From Nonomuraea angiospora (lineage in GTDB: Bacteria > Actinomycetota > Actinomycetes > Streptosporangiales > Streptosporangiaceae), in assembly GCF_014873145.1 (NCBI RefSeq), contig NZ_JADBEK010000001.1, forward strand, positions 7,440,001 through 7,504,000: a DNA stretch of 64,000 nucleotides. Direction: 5' to 3'. Under the pieces are notes generated by a model, which did not search any database, was not told the origin of the DNA, and was given only the letters and a program-made list of their open reading frames with translations. Below, piece after piece: positions 8,226 through 16,827 of the stretch. The first letter of the stretch is position 1; every line of letters begins with the position of its first letter. The translations under genes were made by a program, and so were the position numbers.

Positions 8226-8939
8226 ATGCGAACCAGAACCGATCAAGTGGCCGCCCATGACGGCGGCTTCGACGTCCACCTGTGGTTCCCCGAGGCCGGG
8301 ACGGGCCCCGGCATCCTGCTCGTCCAGGAGATCTACGGAGTGGGTCCTTACATCGAGAAGGTGGCACTGGACCTGGCCTCACGCGGCTACGTGGTGGCCG
8401 CGCCGGACCTGTTCTGGCGCCTGCACCCCGGCTGGCTGGGCGAGCACACCCCCGAGGGCACGGCGGCCTCGATCGAGCTGGCCGGCCGGTTCGACTTCGC
8501 GCAGGGGGTGGCCGACTGCGCGCTCACGGTGGCCCACCTGGGCGAGCTGCCCGAGGTGGCGGGCGGGGTCGGCGCGCTCGGGTTCTGCCTGGGAGGCTCG
8601 ATCGACTACATGCTGGCCACGCAGGTCGAGCTGGGCGCGGTGCTGTCCTTCTACGGCTCCGCCGTGCCCGACGCGACCGGGCTCATGGAGCGCGTCACCG
8701 CGCCGCTCCTGCTGGTCTTCGGCGGCAGCGACCCCTACATCACGCGCGACCGGGTGGCCGTCGTCGAGCAGGCCGCGCAGGGCCGGCCGAACGTGGTCAT
8801 GCACGTCGAGGAGGAGGCCGGGCACGCCTTCCACAACAGCGAGGCGCCGATGTTCCACCACCCGGAGGCGGCCGCGCGCACCTGGGAGGTGGCGCTCACC
8901 TTCCTGTCGGAGCACCTGCCGGTGACCCTGTCCAGATAG
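8226..8939 (+). CDS. Dienelactone hydrolase family protein
   Basis: A 237-aa alpha/beta hydrolase of the dienelactone hydrolase family. The nucleophile is Cys in GFCLGGS, the Asp lies in VFGGSDPYI and the His in AGHAFHN, giving the Cys-Asp-His triad of this family, which hydrolyses dienelactones and related esters. ATG 8226 is used; an ATG four codons earlier is possible. No clear Shine-Dalgarno is present, and GATGCT lies seven bases before the start, so the message may be leaderless. It is divergent from the aminomuconate operon, which is consistent with, but does not prove, a role in the same aromatic catabolism. Confidence 0.85.
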   Translation: MRTRTDQVAAHDGGFDVHLWFPEAGTGPGILLVQEIYGVGPYIEKVALDLASRGYVVAAPDLFWRLHPGWLGEHTPEGTAASIELAGRFDFAQGVADCALTVAHLGELPEVAGGVGALGFCLGGSIDYMLATQVELGAVLSFYGSAVPDATGLMERVTAPLLLVFGGSDPYITRDRVAVVEQAAQGRPNVVMHVEEEAGHAFHNSEAPMFHHPEAAARTWEVALTFLSEHLPVTLSR

Positions 8940-8979
8940 ACATCTTCCGGTACCCCTAGATCATCGCCATTATGGGCGG

Positions 8980-9522
8980 ATGGCGCGGACGTGGGAATTG
9001 TGGGGAAACGTCATTATTGCTGGTACTTTTGCACTTCCCCTGGCCTTGCTAGCAATCTTGCTCCTCTCCCGTCACCGCGTCCGCGCCGGCCACCCGGCTC
9101 CGCTGCGCGCGTCGATCGCCGACGTCGGCATAGCGGTCGGCACGGCTCCGTGGATCTGGATGACCCTCACCCCCCGCAACGGTCAGACCGGAGTCGGTCT
9201 CGTCCCGTTCAAAGATCTTGCCGACCTGGTCAGCGCGCCTTGGGAGGCGGTGTTGGTGCAGGTCGGAGGCAACCTGCTGGTGTTCGCGGCGCTCGGCGCG
9301 CTGCTCCCGGTGCGCAGCCGGGCGATGTCCTCTCTCGCGCGCGTTGCGGCGGTCGCGGCCGCATTTTCGGTCATCGTCGAGATCCTCCAGTACGCCTTGC
9401 GACTAGGCCGTTTCTCCTCCGTCGACGACGTGCTCCTGAACACGGCAGGCGCCGTGATCTTCGCTTTGGTTACTCGGCGCTGGTGGGCCGATCGAGTACC
9501 GGCCGAGACCGTTCCACGATAA
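8980..9522 (+). CDS. VanZ family membrane protein
   Basis: A 180-aa polytopic membrane protein. The first hydrophobic segment is at about residues 10-30, and the VanZ signature follows: TLTPRNGQ, then GLVPFKDL, a GGNLLVFAALGALLPVRS segment, SVIVEILQYALRLGRFSSVDDVLLNTAGAVI and a final segment. VanZ-like proteins are associated with low-level teicoplanin tolerance and envelope functions, but most genomic copies have no proven role. It follows the DLH-family gene by 40 bases in the same direction. Confidence 0.85.
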   Translation: MARTWELWGNVIIAGTFALPLALLAILLLSRHRVRAGHPAPLRASIADVGIAVGTAPWIWMTLTPRNGQTGVGLVPFKDLADLVSAPWEAVLVQVGGNLLVFAALGALLPVRSRAMSSLARVAAVAAAFSVIVEILQYALRLGRFSSVDDVLLNTAGAVIFALVTRRWWADRVPAETVPR

Positions 9523-9674
9523 CGGTCTGCTAAAACTCGCCGGAATTCACCACTTGGGCACGATCCGCTCAAAAGAAGGCCGCGACCTACCTTTCTATCT
9601 GTGCGATCGTGGACAAGACGGGGCAAGTTCTCTGGAGACGCCACAACCTGGTTGGTGACAGAGGGTGATCAAAG

Positions 9675-10427
9675 TTGTCTGAATCCCCGGTACCCCACGA
9701 GCCCCCTATCTATCGCCGCATCGCCGACGGCCTCCGCGCCCGGATCCTGTCCGGCGAACTGCGCGACGGGGACCGACTACCGGGCGAGAACGCGCTGATG
9801 GCCGATTACGCAATCGCACGAGCCACCGCCAGGCAGGCGCTTGCCGTACTGATCAACGAAGGGCTGGCGGTGCCCAAACGAGGCTCGGGGGTTTACGTGC
9901 GGCTGTTCAAACCGATCCGCAGGCACGGCTCACGCCGCCTGTCGAGGGAGCAGTGGGGTCAGGGGCGGGCCATCTGGGACGCCGACACGCGGGGCCGGCC
10001 TTTCACCGTGGACCGGGTGGAAGTGGTGTTGGAGCGAGCCGGCGAGGAGGTGGCGGGCGTCCTCGAGAGCGGCGAGGTATGGGTACGTCGCCGCCGCTAC
10101 TCGGTGGACACCAGACCCGTGCAGCTGGCCACCTCGTATTTCCCGGCGCACCTGGTCGAAGGCAGCGCGATCACCCTCGCGGACACCGGACCCGGTGGCG
10201 TCTACGCCAGGCTGAGCGACCTGGGCGTCTCCCCCGCCCACTTCACCGAGGAGGTGCGGGCCCGGATGCCGTCACCCCGCGAGATCGCGCTGCTCGACCT
10301 GCCGGGGGGCACGCCGGTGATCGTGATCGCCAGGACCGCGTACACGTCGGGCGGGGTGCCCGTCGAGCACAACGAGATGGTGCTCGACTCCGCAGCGTAC
10401 GTACTCCAGTACGACTTCGATGCCTAG
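9675..10427 (+). CDS. GntR-family transcriptional regulator (HutC/UTRA type)
   Basis: A 250-aa regulator. Residues about 10-75 form the GntR winged helix (PPIYRRIADGLRARILSGEL, DRLPGENALMADYAIARATARQAL, VPKRGSGVYV). Residues about 90-248 form a UTRA effector domain ending in the usual PVEHNEMVLDSAAYVLQYDF. The start is TTG 9675, with a GAGGGTGAT stretch about ten bases upstream; no ATG or GTG fits the domain start. The ligand is unknown. The small gene at 10539 follows in the same direction. Confidence 0.85.
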   Translation: MSESPVPHEPPIYRRIADGLRARILSGELRDGDRLPGENALMADYAIARATARQALAVLINEGLAVPKRGSGVYVRLFKPIRRHGSRRLSREQWGQGRAIWDADTRGRPFTVDRVEVVLERAGEEVAGVLESGEVWVRRRRYSVDTRPVQLATSYFPAHLVEGSAITLADTGPGGVYARLSDLGVSPAHFTEEVRARMPSPREIALLDLPGGTPVIVIARTAYTSGGVPVEHNEMVLDSAAYVLQYDFDA

Positions 10428-10538
10428 TTTGTCAAGGCAAGGTGGACCTGTCCGTCACGATCATTGTGTTCTCTAGAGAAGTACCGCATCGTCGAAGGAG
10501 ATGGAAACCTCGCCCGGGGCCGGGAAAGGCGAACAGCG

Positions 10539-10778
10539 ATGTCCTTTGATCGGCATCTTGCCGAGATTGCCCGGGAGTATCCCCAATGGACCATCTGGCG
10601 GAGCGACGCGGGCCGCTGGTGGGCCACGAGACACCGTCCGCTCAGCGCGGCGCAGCGCGATGCGGGATGTGCGATGACCATCGACGCGGACGACCCGGAC
10701 GGCCTGCGCGGCCGGCTCCGGGACCAGGAGGGGCGGGCCGGCGGTCAGCACCCGCGGGCCGGCCCCGCACCTCCATGA
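10539..10778 (+). CDS. Small conserved actinobacterial protein, function unknown
   Basis: A 79-aa protein. The pattern PQWTIWRSDAGRWWATRHRPLS followed by TIDADDPDGLRGRLRDQE resembles a family of short actinobacterial proteins often found near GntR or helix-turn-helix genes; no function is known to me. A GAAAGG lies upstream of ATG 10539. It ends directly at a perfect 12-bp hairpin, which supports it as the last cistron of a transcription unit with the GntR gene. The Gly/Arg/Pro-rich last 15 residues may be read-through into non-conserved sequence. Confidence 0.6.
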   Translation: MSFDRHLAEIAREYPQWTIWRSDAGRWWATRHRPLSAAQRDAGCAMTIDADDPDGLRGRLRDQEGRAGGQHPRAGPAPP

Positions 10779-10808
10779 CGCCGGCCGTGGCGCGTCCCAC
10801 GGCCGGCG
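10779..10808 (+). terminator. Perfect 12-bp hairpin terminator
   Basis: The arms 10779-10790 and 10797-10808 are perfectly complementary (core CCGGCCGTGG) with a six-base loop, starting at the base after the TGA of the small gene. No U-tract follows. Confidence 0.65.
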
Positions 10809-10883
10809 ACCAGAGCAGCCCGGTGCCGTGTCCAGCGTCTCGGCGGCCCCGGCACCGGGCCACCAACAGGAGGGGCCACTGAC

Positions 10884-10922
10884 GCGGAAGCCTCCGACCC
10901 AATCGGGGGCGGGGGCTTCCGC
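10884..10922 (-). terminator. Hairpin downstream of the DivIVA-like gene
   Basis: Nine-bp arms GCGGAAGCC (10884-10892) and GGCTTCCGC (10914-10922) enclose further G/C-rich pairing. It lies about 140 bases beyond the stop of the minus-strand gene at 11061 and could terminate it. Confidence 0.4.
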
Positions 10923-11060
10923 TCCGTGGACCGCCTGCACCGCCGGGCCGCGCGCCCCTTCCCCAAAAAGCGCGGCCCCGCGGCTCTCACCGCCCGCTCG
11001 GCTGTGGGGCGGTCCCAGCCGGGCGGGCACGCCTCCAGCCGTGCCCGCCCGGGGTGTGGA

Positions 11061-12026
11061 CTACTTGTGCACCTCGGACAGCCGGACGACGTGGATGTCG
11101 GTGTCGTCGGAGACGCCCCCCTCGTCCAGGGGCTTCCTCTCCTCCTCCGCGCCCTCGTCCACGATGACCCGCACGTCCTCCTGCGGCGCGGCCGGGGCCG
11201 CGACCGCGTCGGGGACCAGCGGCCCGGCCGCCGACTCGGTGCGCATGAGGTCGCCGAGCACGGAGCTGATCTCGGTCAGCCGCCGCACGACCTCCGAATG
11301 CGTGTTGGTCAGATATTCGACCCGCCGCCCCGTCTGCTCGTCGAGCGCGGCGGTGCGCTGTTGCGCGGAGGCCAGCATCGACTCCGAGTCGTTGCGCGCG
11401 CCCGTCACGAGCTGCTCGGCCTGCGCGTTGGCGGCCTGCATGATCTGCTCCGCCTCCGCCTGGGCGGCCGTGACCAGCCGCTCGGACTCGGCGCGCGAGT
11501 CGCGCAGCAGGACCTCGGCCTCGGTGCGGGCGGCCGCGAGCTGCTCCTCCGCGTCCGAGCCCGCCTGGGCCAGCATCCGCTCCGCCGCCTGAGTGGCCTC
11601 GTTCACGCGCCGCTCCGCCTCCGCCTGGGCAGAGGTGAGGATCTTGTCGGCGGTCTCGCGGGACGACGTCAGCAGCCGGTCGGCCTCCGACTTGGCCGCG
11701 TCGCGCACGCTGGCGGCCTCGGCCTCGGCGTCCTCCCGCTTGGCCGCGGCCTCCTCCTCGCCGAGCCGGAGGATCTGGGCGAGTCTCGGGCTGAGGTCGT
11801 CGTAGCTCTGCGGCGCCTCGACCATGCGCCGCCTGGCCTCCGCGAGCTCGATGCGGCCCTGCTCTGCCTGGTCGATCGCCCGGGCCAGCCGCTCTTCCAG
11901 ATCCCTTACCTGGTTGCGGGTCCGGATCATGTAGTCGTGAACCTGACGGCGGTTGTAGCCGCGCATCACGACCTCGAAGGTGTCCTCTTGCATCAGATCG
12001 GGAATGCTCTCGTGCTGGTTCATCAT
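11061..12026 (-). CDS. DivIVA-domain coiled-coil protein (polar growth / cytoskeletal type)
   Basis: A 321-aa protein. The N-terminus (EDTFEVVMRGYNRRQVHDYM) is a DivIVA-type membrane-targeting motif. From about residue 50 to 250 there is a long coiled coil rich in A, E and Q, with repeating AxAEAER / AxAEAEQ units (for example AQAEAERRVNEATQAAERML and AAQAEAEQIMQAANAQAEQL). The acidic tail is unstructured. Actinomycete proteins of this type work at hyphal tips and septa alongside DivIVA, Scy and FilP. Two adjacent ATGs (12026, 12023) are possible starts. It is transcribed alone, divergently from the carbonic anhydrase gene. Confidence 0.8.
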   Translation of the reverse strand: MMNQHESIPDLMQEDTFEVVMRGYNRRQVHDYMIRTRNQVRDLEERLARAIDQAEQGRIELAEARRRMVEAPQSYDDLSPRLAQILRLGEEEAAAKREDAEAEAASVRDAAKSEADRLLTSSRETADKILTSAQAEAERRVNEATQAAERMLAQAGSDAEEQLAAARTEAEVLLRDSRAESERLVTAAQAEAEQIMQAANAQAEQLVTGARNDSESMLASAQQRTAALDEQTGRRVEYLTNTHSEVVRRLTEISSVLGDLMRTESAAGPLVPDAVAAPAAPQEDVRVIVDEGAEEERKPLDEGGVSDDTDIHVVRLSEVHK

Positions 12027-12175
12027 GGGGGTACCTAAGGGTGGTTTGCGTGAGGCGGGGGAAAATTGCGGGTTGTGAGGGTCTGACGACGAGACGTCAG
12101 GAAACGACTTTCCTGCCATCTGCCCACGTCCGCAACCCGAACGCCACAGCCGGACGGGGAATTACGATGGCTTGG

Positions 12176-12697
12176 ATGTACATCGCATCGTTGGATAACG
12201 GGGCAGTCCCGGACATACACCCTGAGGCCTTCATAGCCCCTGGCGCCGTCGTGGTCGGCAGCGTGCGGGTGGGCCGGGCGTCCAGCATCTGGTACGGCTC
12301 CGTTCTCCGGGGGGACGACGAGCGGATCGAGATCGGCGAGGAGTGCAACGTACAGGATCTGAGCTGCTTGCACGCCGATCCCGGCGAGCCGGCGGTCCTG
12401 GAGGACCGGGTCAGCCTGGGCCACAAGGCCATGGTCCACGGCGCCCATGTGGAGACCGGCGCGCTGATCGGCATCGGCGCGATCGTGCTGGGCGGCGCCC
12501 GCATCGGTGCGGGCACTCTGGTGGCCGCCGGAGCGCTCGTCGGACCGGGCAAGAAGATCCCGTCCGGCGTGCTGGTGGCCGGTATACCCGGAAAAATCGT
12601 ACGCGAACTCACCGACGACGACCGGGCGTCCTTCGCCCGCACGCCGGACAACTACATGGCCAAGGCGCTCAGGCACCGGCAGGCGTCATCGCTTTGA
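12176..12697 (+). CDS. Gamma-class carbonic anhydrase-like hexapeptide-repeat protein
   Basis: A 173-aa left-handed beta-helix protein with hexapeptide repeats (for example IGIGAIVLGGARIGAGTLVAAGALV). The metal-ligand histidines of the gamma-carbonic anhydrase family are present in CLHAD and VSLGHKAMVHGAHV. Many family members are annotated as carbonic anhydrase or acyltransferase-like without proof of activity. ATG 12176 is preferred: a TACGAT -10 box at 12163-12168 lies seven bases upstream, implying a leaderless message, and MYIASLDN matches the usual family start. ATG 12167 is the alternative. The 3' end overlaps the convergent lipoprotein gene by 29 bases. Confidence 0.85.
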   Translation: MYIASLDNGAVPDIHPEAFIAPGAVVVGSVRVGRASSIWYGSVLRGDDERIEIGEECNVQDLSCLHADPGEPAVLEDRVSLGHKAMVHGAHVETGALIGIGAIVLGGARIGAGTLVAAGALVGPGKKIPSGVLVAGIPGKIVRELTDDDRASFARTPDNYMAKALRHRQASSL

Positions 12698-13580
12698 TCA
12701 GGACCTCGTCCGACACCGAGGCGGTGTTGAGCGCGTCCGCGTACTCGGGCAGCTCGGGGCGTAAGAACCGGACGAAGTCGACGGTCATCTTCAGATCGGG
12801 CACTCCCTTGACCTGCTTGGCGTTGGCCTTGGTCGCGTCCTTCTTGAGCAGGTTGTAGCTGTCCCAGTCGGTGTAGGCGGTGATGCCCCACTGGAGCACG
12901 TCGGGGAGGTTGGACGGCCAGCGACGGCCGACCTTCCACTTGCCGCCGTCCTCCCGGTAGAGCGCGACGAAGACGCGGCCCACCCGGCCGAGCGCCAGGT
13001 CCACCCAGCCGCTCTTGACGGCCAGCTCCTGCGGTTTGGAGCTGCCGTCCTGGGTGTACTTCACCTCGACCTGGCCGCTCTGGTCGGCCGTGCCGGTGGT
13101 GACCGACACCCAGTTCGGCTTGGCGTACGAGCCGGGCTGGCGGGCCATCAGGCCCCCGAGCGAGAACTTCCGCTTGGGCGGCCCGCCCTTCTTGCCCTCG
13201 ACCTTGACCCTGGCGTACATGAGGACGTCGCCCGCCAGCTCCTGGTACACGAAGGGGCCGCGGAAGCCGTCGAACCACGTCGAGGTCCTGGGCTCCAGAT
13301 ACAGGGAGCCCTTCACGGTCTTGTTGATGTCGAGCTTGCCGATCCGGTCGACGTCCTTCTCCGTCTCGCTCAGCTTGGTCCACATGGACATGTCCGTCGC
13401 GTTCTGGAACTCCGTGGACGCCTCGCCCACCTCGCCGCCGGGCTCCGGCGCCGTGGCCTTGTCCAGCGTGAGCACGCCGGGCCCCGTCGGGGACGGCTTC
13501 GCCGTCGTGGTCGTGCCGCATGCGGAGAGCGCGCCGACCACCGCCAGCACCCCTGCAACCTTCGCCCTCATAACGGTCAT
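12669..13580 (-). CDS. Secreted lipoprotein of unknown function
   Basis: A 303-aa protein with a classical lipoprotein signal (GVLAVVGALSAC, Cys21), followed by a Pro/Thr-rich linker. The body (residues about 60-285) has beta-rich sequence with FRGPFVYQELAGDVLMYARVKVEGKK and FSLGGLMARQPGSYAKPNW, which recalls the concanavalin-like fold of DUF1349-type proteins (a strand, then LGGLMAR). This similarity is by eye only. There is no catalytic motif I can name. It lies convergent to the carbonic anhydrase gene and divergent from the next gene. Confidence 0.7.
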   Translation of the reverse strand: MTVMRAKVAGVLAVVGALSACGTTTTAKPSPTGPGVLTLDKATAPEPGGEVGEASTEFQNATDMSMWTKLSETEKDVDRIGKLDINKTVKGSLYLEPRTSTWFDGFRGPFVYQELAGDVLMYARVKVEGKKGGPPKRKFSLGGLMARQPGSYAKPNWVSVTTGTADQSGQVEVKYTQDGSSKPQELAVKSGWVDLALGRVGRVFVALYREDGGKWKVGRRWPSNLPDVLQWGITAYTDWDSYNLLKKDATKANAKQVKGVPDLKMTVDFVRFLRPELPEYADALNTASVSDEVLIKAMTPAGA

Positions 13581-13633
13581 TCTGCCGTGAAATGCCGATG
13601 GATGATTTGGCCGCTCCCAGTACGATGGCGGCC

Positions 13634-14950
13634 GTGCGACCCTGGGATGCGTTCACCTCCGCCGAGGCGGAGGTCCGAGCGATGGTCGCGGACCCGCGCT
13701 GGCAAGGGCTTTCCGTCCCCGATCGGGCCCACGTACTGGCCGCCAGAATACTTGTGACTCCAGATGGCGACAGATGGCTCTTCGGGGTCCACGCGCGCTG
13801 GCACCTGCACGATCCGGCCGACGGCCGCTGGCACCTCGCGCCGCCCCCGAGGGGCACCCGGGCGCGCCAGGTGCAGCATCCCGCGGCGGTCCTGCCGGAG
13901 GAGGTGATCCCGTACGGGCCCGACTTCCACGCCGAGCCCGGCTCCACCCAGGCGTTCATCGGCCCGGACGTCTCCGAGGGCCTCACCGAGCGGCTCAGGG
14001 TGCTGCTGCGGTCCAGCGGGCTCAAGTCGGAGCTGGACTACCCGCTGACGGCGTTCGACGAGATCTTCGGCTCCGACGTGCCGAGCACGGTGGCGGCCGT
14101 GTGGGGCGCGATCATGTGGTGCGCGTACGCGCCCGCGTTCGACGGCAACGAGCGGCTGATCACGGTGTTCGGCGAATACCTGCGCCGCCCGCTGCCCGGC
14201 GACGAGTGGGTGCGCTGGCTGCCCGCCCCGCCGCTGCTCGACCTCGCCACGCTCGTCGCCGAGCGGCAGCGGGCGGGGCAGCCGAGGGCCGCGCTCAGGC
14301 TCGCCGCCACGATGGCGGACGCGGCCCAGATCCTGATGTCCGACACCCGCTTCAGGCCGCGGGCGCTCGCCCTGCTGACGATGGTCGAGCCCATGCTGCG
14401 CCGGCCGGGGCTCGACGACCCCCACACCGACGCCGAGGCCCTGCGCGCGGCCTGGCTGGAGCGGTGCCCACCGCGGCTGTGCCGGGCGCTGCTCGTCGAG
14501 AACGACCTGGAGGCGGACTTCTCGCACGCCGTCTACGACCTGGTCGAGGCGCTGGCCTTCATGCCCGACCCGCCGATGGCCGCCGCCACGTTCCTGGCCG
14601 ACCTGTCGGACTCCAAGGGGCGGCTGCCGGCCCGGCTGGACCATCGGCTGAGGCGCGCGTACGAGGAGCTGGAGCGCGCCGGGCTGACCGGGACCTCAGC
14701 GAGCGAGTCGACAGAGCCTGACGGCTTCCCCGTGCCCGGTCAGGTGCTGACCATGCCCGCGGCGGTGCTGGAGGTCGCGCCGCCGGACCGGGCGAGCACC
14801 GCGGCCGTGCTCGGGGCCGCGTACGCGACGGGGCTGGCGTGGGGCCGGCTGACGGGGGCCAAGGTGCCGGAGCGGGGGCTGGCCGGGCAGACGGCGCTCG
14901 TGCACAGACTCATCCACGAACGCGACGACAACCACACAGACCACACCTAA
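13634..14950 (+). CDS. Conserved hypothetical protein
   Basis: I do not recognise a functional family. The 438-aa product is soluble, with no signal peptide or membrane segment. It is helix-rich, with a central repeat-like alpha region (ALRLAATMADAAQILMSDTRFRPRALALL and later segments) that could be a TPR-like solenoid. GTG 13634 is preferred as the start because a TACGAT -10 box (13621-13626) lies exactly seven bases upstream, suggesting a leaderless transcript; ATG 13625 and ATG 13592 are in the same frame. It is divergent from the lipoprotein gene and followed by an AT-rich gap. Confidence 0.65.
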   Translation: MRPWDAFTSAEAEVRAMVADPRWQGLSVPDRAHVLAARILVTPDGDRWLFGVHARWHLHDPADGRWHLAPPPRGTRARQVQHPAAVLPEEVIPYGPDFHAEPGSTQAFIGPDVSEGLTERLRVLLRSSGLKSELDYPLTAFDEIFGSDVPSTVAAVWGAIMWCAYAPAFDGNERLITVFGEYLRRPLPGDEWVRWLPAPPLLDLATLVAERQRAGQPRAALRLAATMADAAQILMSDTRFRPRALALLTMVEPMLRRPGLDDPHTDAEALRAAWLERCPPRLCRALLVENDLEADFSHAVYDLVEALAFMPDPPMAAATFLADLSDSKGRLPARLDHRLRRAYEELERAGLTGTSASESTEPDGFPVPGQVLTMPAAVLEVAPPDRASTAAVLGAAYATGLAWGRLTGAKVPERGLAGQTALVHRLIHERDDNHTDHT

Positions 14951-15164
14951 ACCACTAATATCGTTATTTAACCCTTACTTCGCCTATATCGTTCTAACAC
15001 TTCAGGTAACAGGCAATTCTCCGAATTGTGATCTTTGATTCGGAAATGATCCTCACCGGGTCCCCCGCGGTTCGGAAAGGAATGACTCCGATGGGCCATG
15101 TTGCCAGAAGGGTCGCCGCCGTAACCTCGTAGAGGGTGTGGGCTGCGGAAGGAAGGACGACGCG
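14951..15164. other. AT-rich intergenic segment
   Basis: This 214-base gap is much richer in A and T than its surroundings, especially 14951-15060. It holds no convincing ORF and probably carries the promoter of the small gene at 15165. Confidence 0.4.
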
Positions 15165-15326
15165 GTGGGGCACGACGACCTGGACTCTCGGGTCCACGAC
15201 CGTGTCGCGTTGGACGAGATTGCGCTCTACGCCGAGGTGCTCACGGCCGTGGCTGTCAGCGAGCGGCGGCTGACCTTGGACGAACTCGACGACGCGCTCG
15301 GATTGCGGACTTCGGCGAGCCGCTGA
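15165..15326 (+). CDS. Small conserved actinobacterial protein (53 aa)
   Basis: The product has the recurring short-protein pattern DRVALDEIALYAEVLTAVAVSERRLTLDELDDALGL, read here in parts: an amphipathic helix pair resembling many actinobacterial 50-90-aa proteins of unknown function. GTG 15165 is preceded by GGAAGGA. An intrinsic-type hairpin follows 20 bases after the stop. No function can be assigned. Confidence 0.6.
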   Translation: MGHDDLDSRVHDRVALDEIALYAEVLTAVAVSERRLTLDELDDALGLRTSASR

Positions 15327-15346
15327 AGGATCAACTCGATTACTAG

Positions 15347-15380
15347 CCCCGGAGACCTAGTTACAAGGTTTCCGGGGTTT
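15347..15380 (+). terminator. Hairpin terminator with U-rich tail
   Basis: Arms CCCCGGAGACCT (15347-15358) and its near-complement ending at 15377 form a stem with one mismatch, followed by TTT. It sits between the 53-aa gene and the convergent CsoR gene, so it may serve both. Confidence 0.7.
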
Positions 15381-15435
15381 CCCATAACTAGTTAATCCCT
15401 CGGAACGGCCTCCTTCTGGAGGAGGACCGCCGCGC

Positions 15436-15717
15436 CTATGAGCGGACGAGGCGCGCGATGGCCGCCGAGGCCTCCTTGACCTTCGCGTCGGCCTCCGGCC
15501 CGCCGCTGTTGATGGCGTCCGCCACGCAGTGCGAGATGTGCTCCTCCAGCAGCCCCAGCGCCACCGCCTGGAGCGCCCGCGTGGCCGCGGAGACCTGGGT
15601 GAGCACGTCGATGCAGTAGGCGTCGTCATCGACCATGCGCTGCAGGCCCCTGATCTGACCCTCGATCCGCCTGAGACGCGTCAGATAGGCCTGCTTGTCT
15701 CCGCTGTACCCATGCAT
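15436..15717 (-). CDS. CsoR/RcnR-family metal-sensing repressor (DUF156)
   Basis: A 93-aa all-helical repressor. The three metal ligands of the copper sensor CsoR are conserved in spacing: C35 (YCID), H60 and C64 (HISHC). The basic patch LRRIEGQIRGLQRMV matches the DNA-contact helix. Family members release DNA on binding Cu(I). No copper ATPase or chaperone gene is adjacent, so its target is elsewhere or only itself. Copper is inferred from the ligand set; persulfide sensing by CstR-like members is less likely because the His is kept. Confidence 0.88.
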   Translation of the reverse strand: MHGYSGDKQAYLTRLRRIEGQIRGLQRMVDDDAYCIDVLTQVSAATRALQAVALGLLEEHISHCVADAINSGGPEADAKVKEASAAIARLVRS

Positions 15718-15759
15718 GCTTCTACGGTACCCGTAACGGGTTGGGGGTGCCCGGGTCGC

Positions 15760-16827
15760 TCAGCGGAGGTCGCCGATGAGTTTCTCCCACTGCTCGGCCA
15801 CCTCGCCGGCCGCGTGGCGCACCGCGGTGTCCAGGGCGCCCGCCGCGAGCGAGCGCCGCCTGCGCTCGTCGTCGATCAGCGCCAGCAGGGCCGCCGCGAA
15901 CAGCTCCAGGTCACCCTCGGTCTCCGGCACCAGCACGCCGTTGTAGCCCGTCGCCACGAACTCCCTCGGCCCCCTGGCCCCGTCGAAGGCCACCACGGGC
16001 ACCCCGCAGCCCATGGCCTCCAGCACCGCCATGCCGAGGTCCTCGGTGAGCGAGGTGGTGGCCACGATCGACGCCTTGGCGAACTCGCCCGCCAGGTCGG
16101 GCGTCGTGCCCATGAAGTAGACGTGGTTGTGCAGGCTGAGCTCGCGGACCAGCGCGCGCAGGCGCCGCTCCTCCGGCCCGCCGCCGTACAGGCGCAGCCG
16201 CCAGTCGGGGCGCTTGTCCGCCACGATCGCGAACGCCTTGATCAGCCGGTCGTACGCCTTGACCGGCACCCACCGGCCGCCGGCCGCCACGATCCGGTTG
16301 TCCATCCGCGAGCGCGGCCACGGCCCGTCGGGCAGCGCGTCCAGCAGAGAGGTCACAGGGGGCCCGTCGGTGAGGAGCTTGCTCCACTCCTCCTGGGCCG
16401 ACTCCGTGGCCGTCACGACGGCGTTCAGGCGCGGGTAGAACCGTTTCACCGGCCCGGGGACGGCCGGCCGCCCCCACTCCCTGGCGATCTTCAGGGTTTC
16501 GCGCGGCGCGTGCCTCGCGGCCTGGACGCCGAGCCCCGGCCGCGTCGTGATCAGCACGTCGGACTTGAGGTTGCGCAGCAGCCGCCACAGCGCCACCTCC
16601 GCGCGCACCTGCCCGCGCGGGAACAGGTGCCGGACGCCCGGCCTCGCGTCGATCAGGCTGCGCATGGCCACCTTGGGCCCGACGGGGAAGAACGGCTTCT
16701 CCTTCTGCCGCCTGACGCTGATCACCTCGACGTCGTGCCGGTCGGACAGGGCGGTGGCGAGGTTCAGCGTGGCGCGGACGTCGCCCCTCATCGCGTACGC
16801 GGAGGCGAGGACCATGCTGACCTTCAT
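15760..16827 (-). CDS. Glycosyltransferase family 4 (GT-B fold)
   Basis: A 355-aa retaining GT-B glycosyltransferase. The N-terminal domain opens with VSMVLASAYAMRGDVRATLNLATAL. The C-terminal nucleotide-sugar domain shows AAGGRWVPVKAYDRLIKAFAIV, RLYGGGPEERRL, VYFMGTTPDLAGEFAKASIVATTSLTEDLGMAVLEAMGCGVPVVAF and the GRPREF-like loop GARGPREFV. The EDLGMAVLEAMGCG motif carries the donor-binding glutamate. It is predicted cytoplasmic and may build a cell-surface glycopolymer. Its ATG overlaps the stop of the upstream gene (16824), which it likely works with. Confidence 0.88.
   Translation of the reverse strand: MKVSMVLASAYAMRGDVRATLNLATALSDRHDVEVISVRRQKEKPFFPVGPKVAMRSLIDARPGVRHLFPRGQVRAEVALWRLLRNLKSDVLITTRPGLGVQAARHAPRETLKIAREWGRPAVPGPVKRFYPRLNAVVTATESAQEEWSKLLTDGPPVTSLLDALPDGPWPRSRMDNRIVAAGGRWVPVKAYDRLIKAFAIVADKRPDWRLRLYGGGPEERRLRALVRELSLHNHVYFMGTTPDLAGEFAKASIVATTSLTEDLGMAVLEAMGCGVPVVAFDGARGPREFVATGYNGVLVPETEGDLELFAAALLALIDDERRRRSLAAGALDTAVRHAAGEVAEQWEKLIGDLR

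Noticed and set aside
10473..11030. Open frames on both strands between the small gene and the DivIVA-like gene
   Set aside because: They cover terminator hairpins, overlap each other and have no protein-like pattern.
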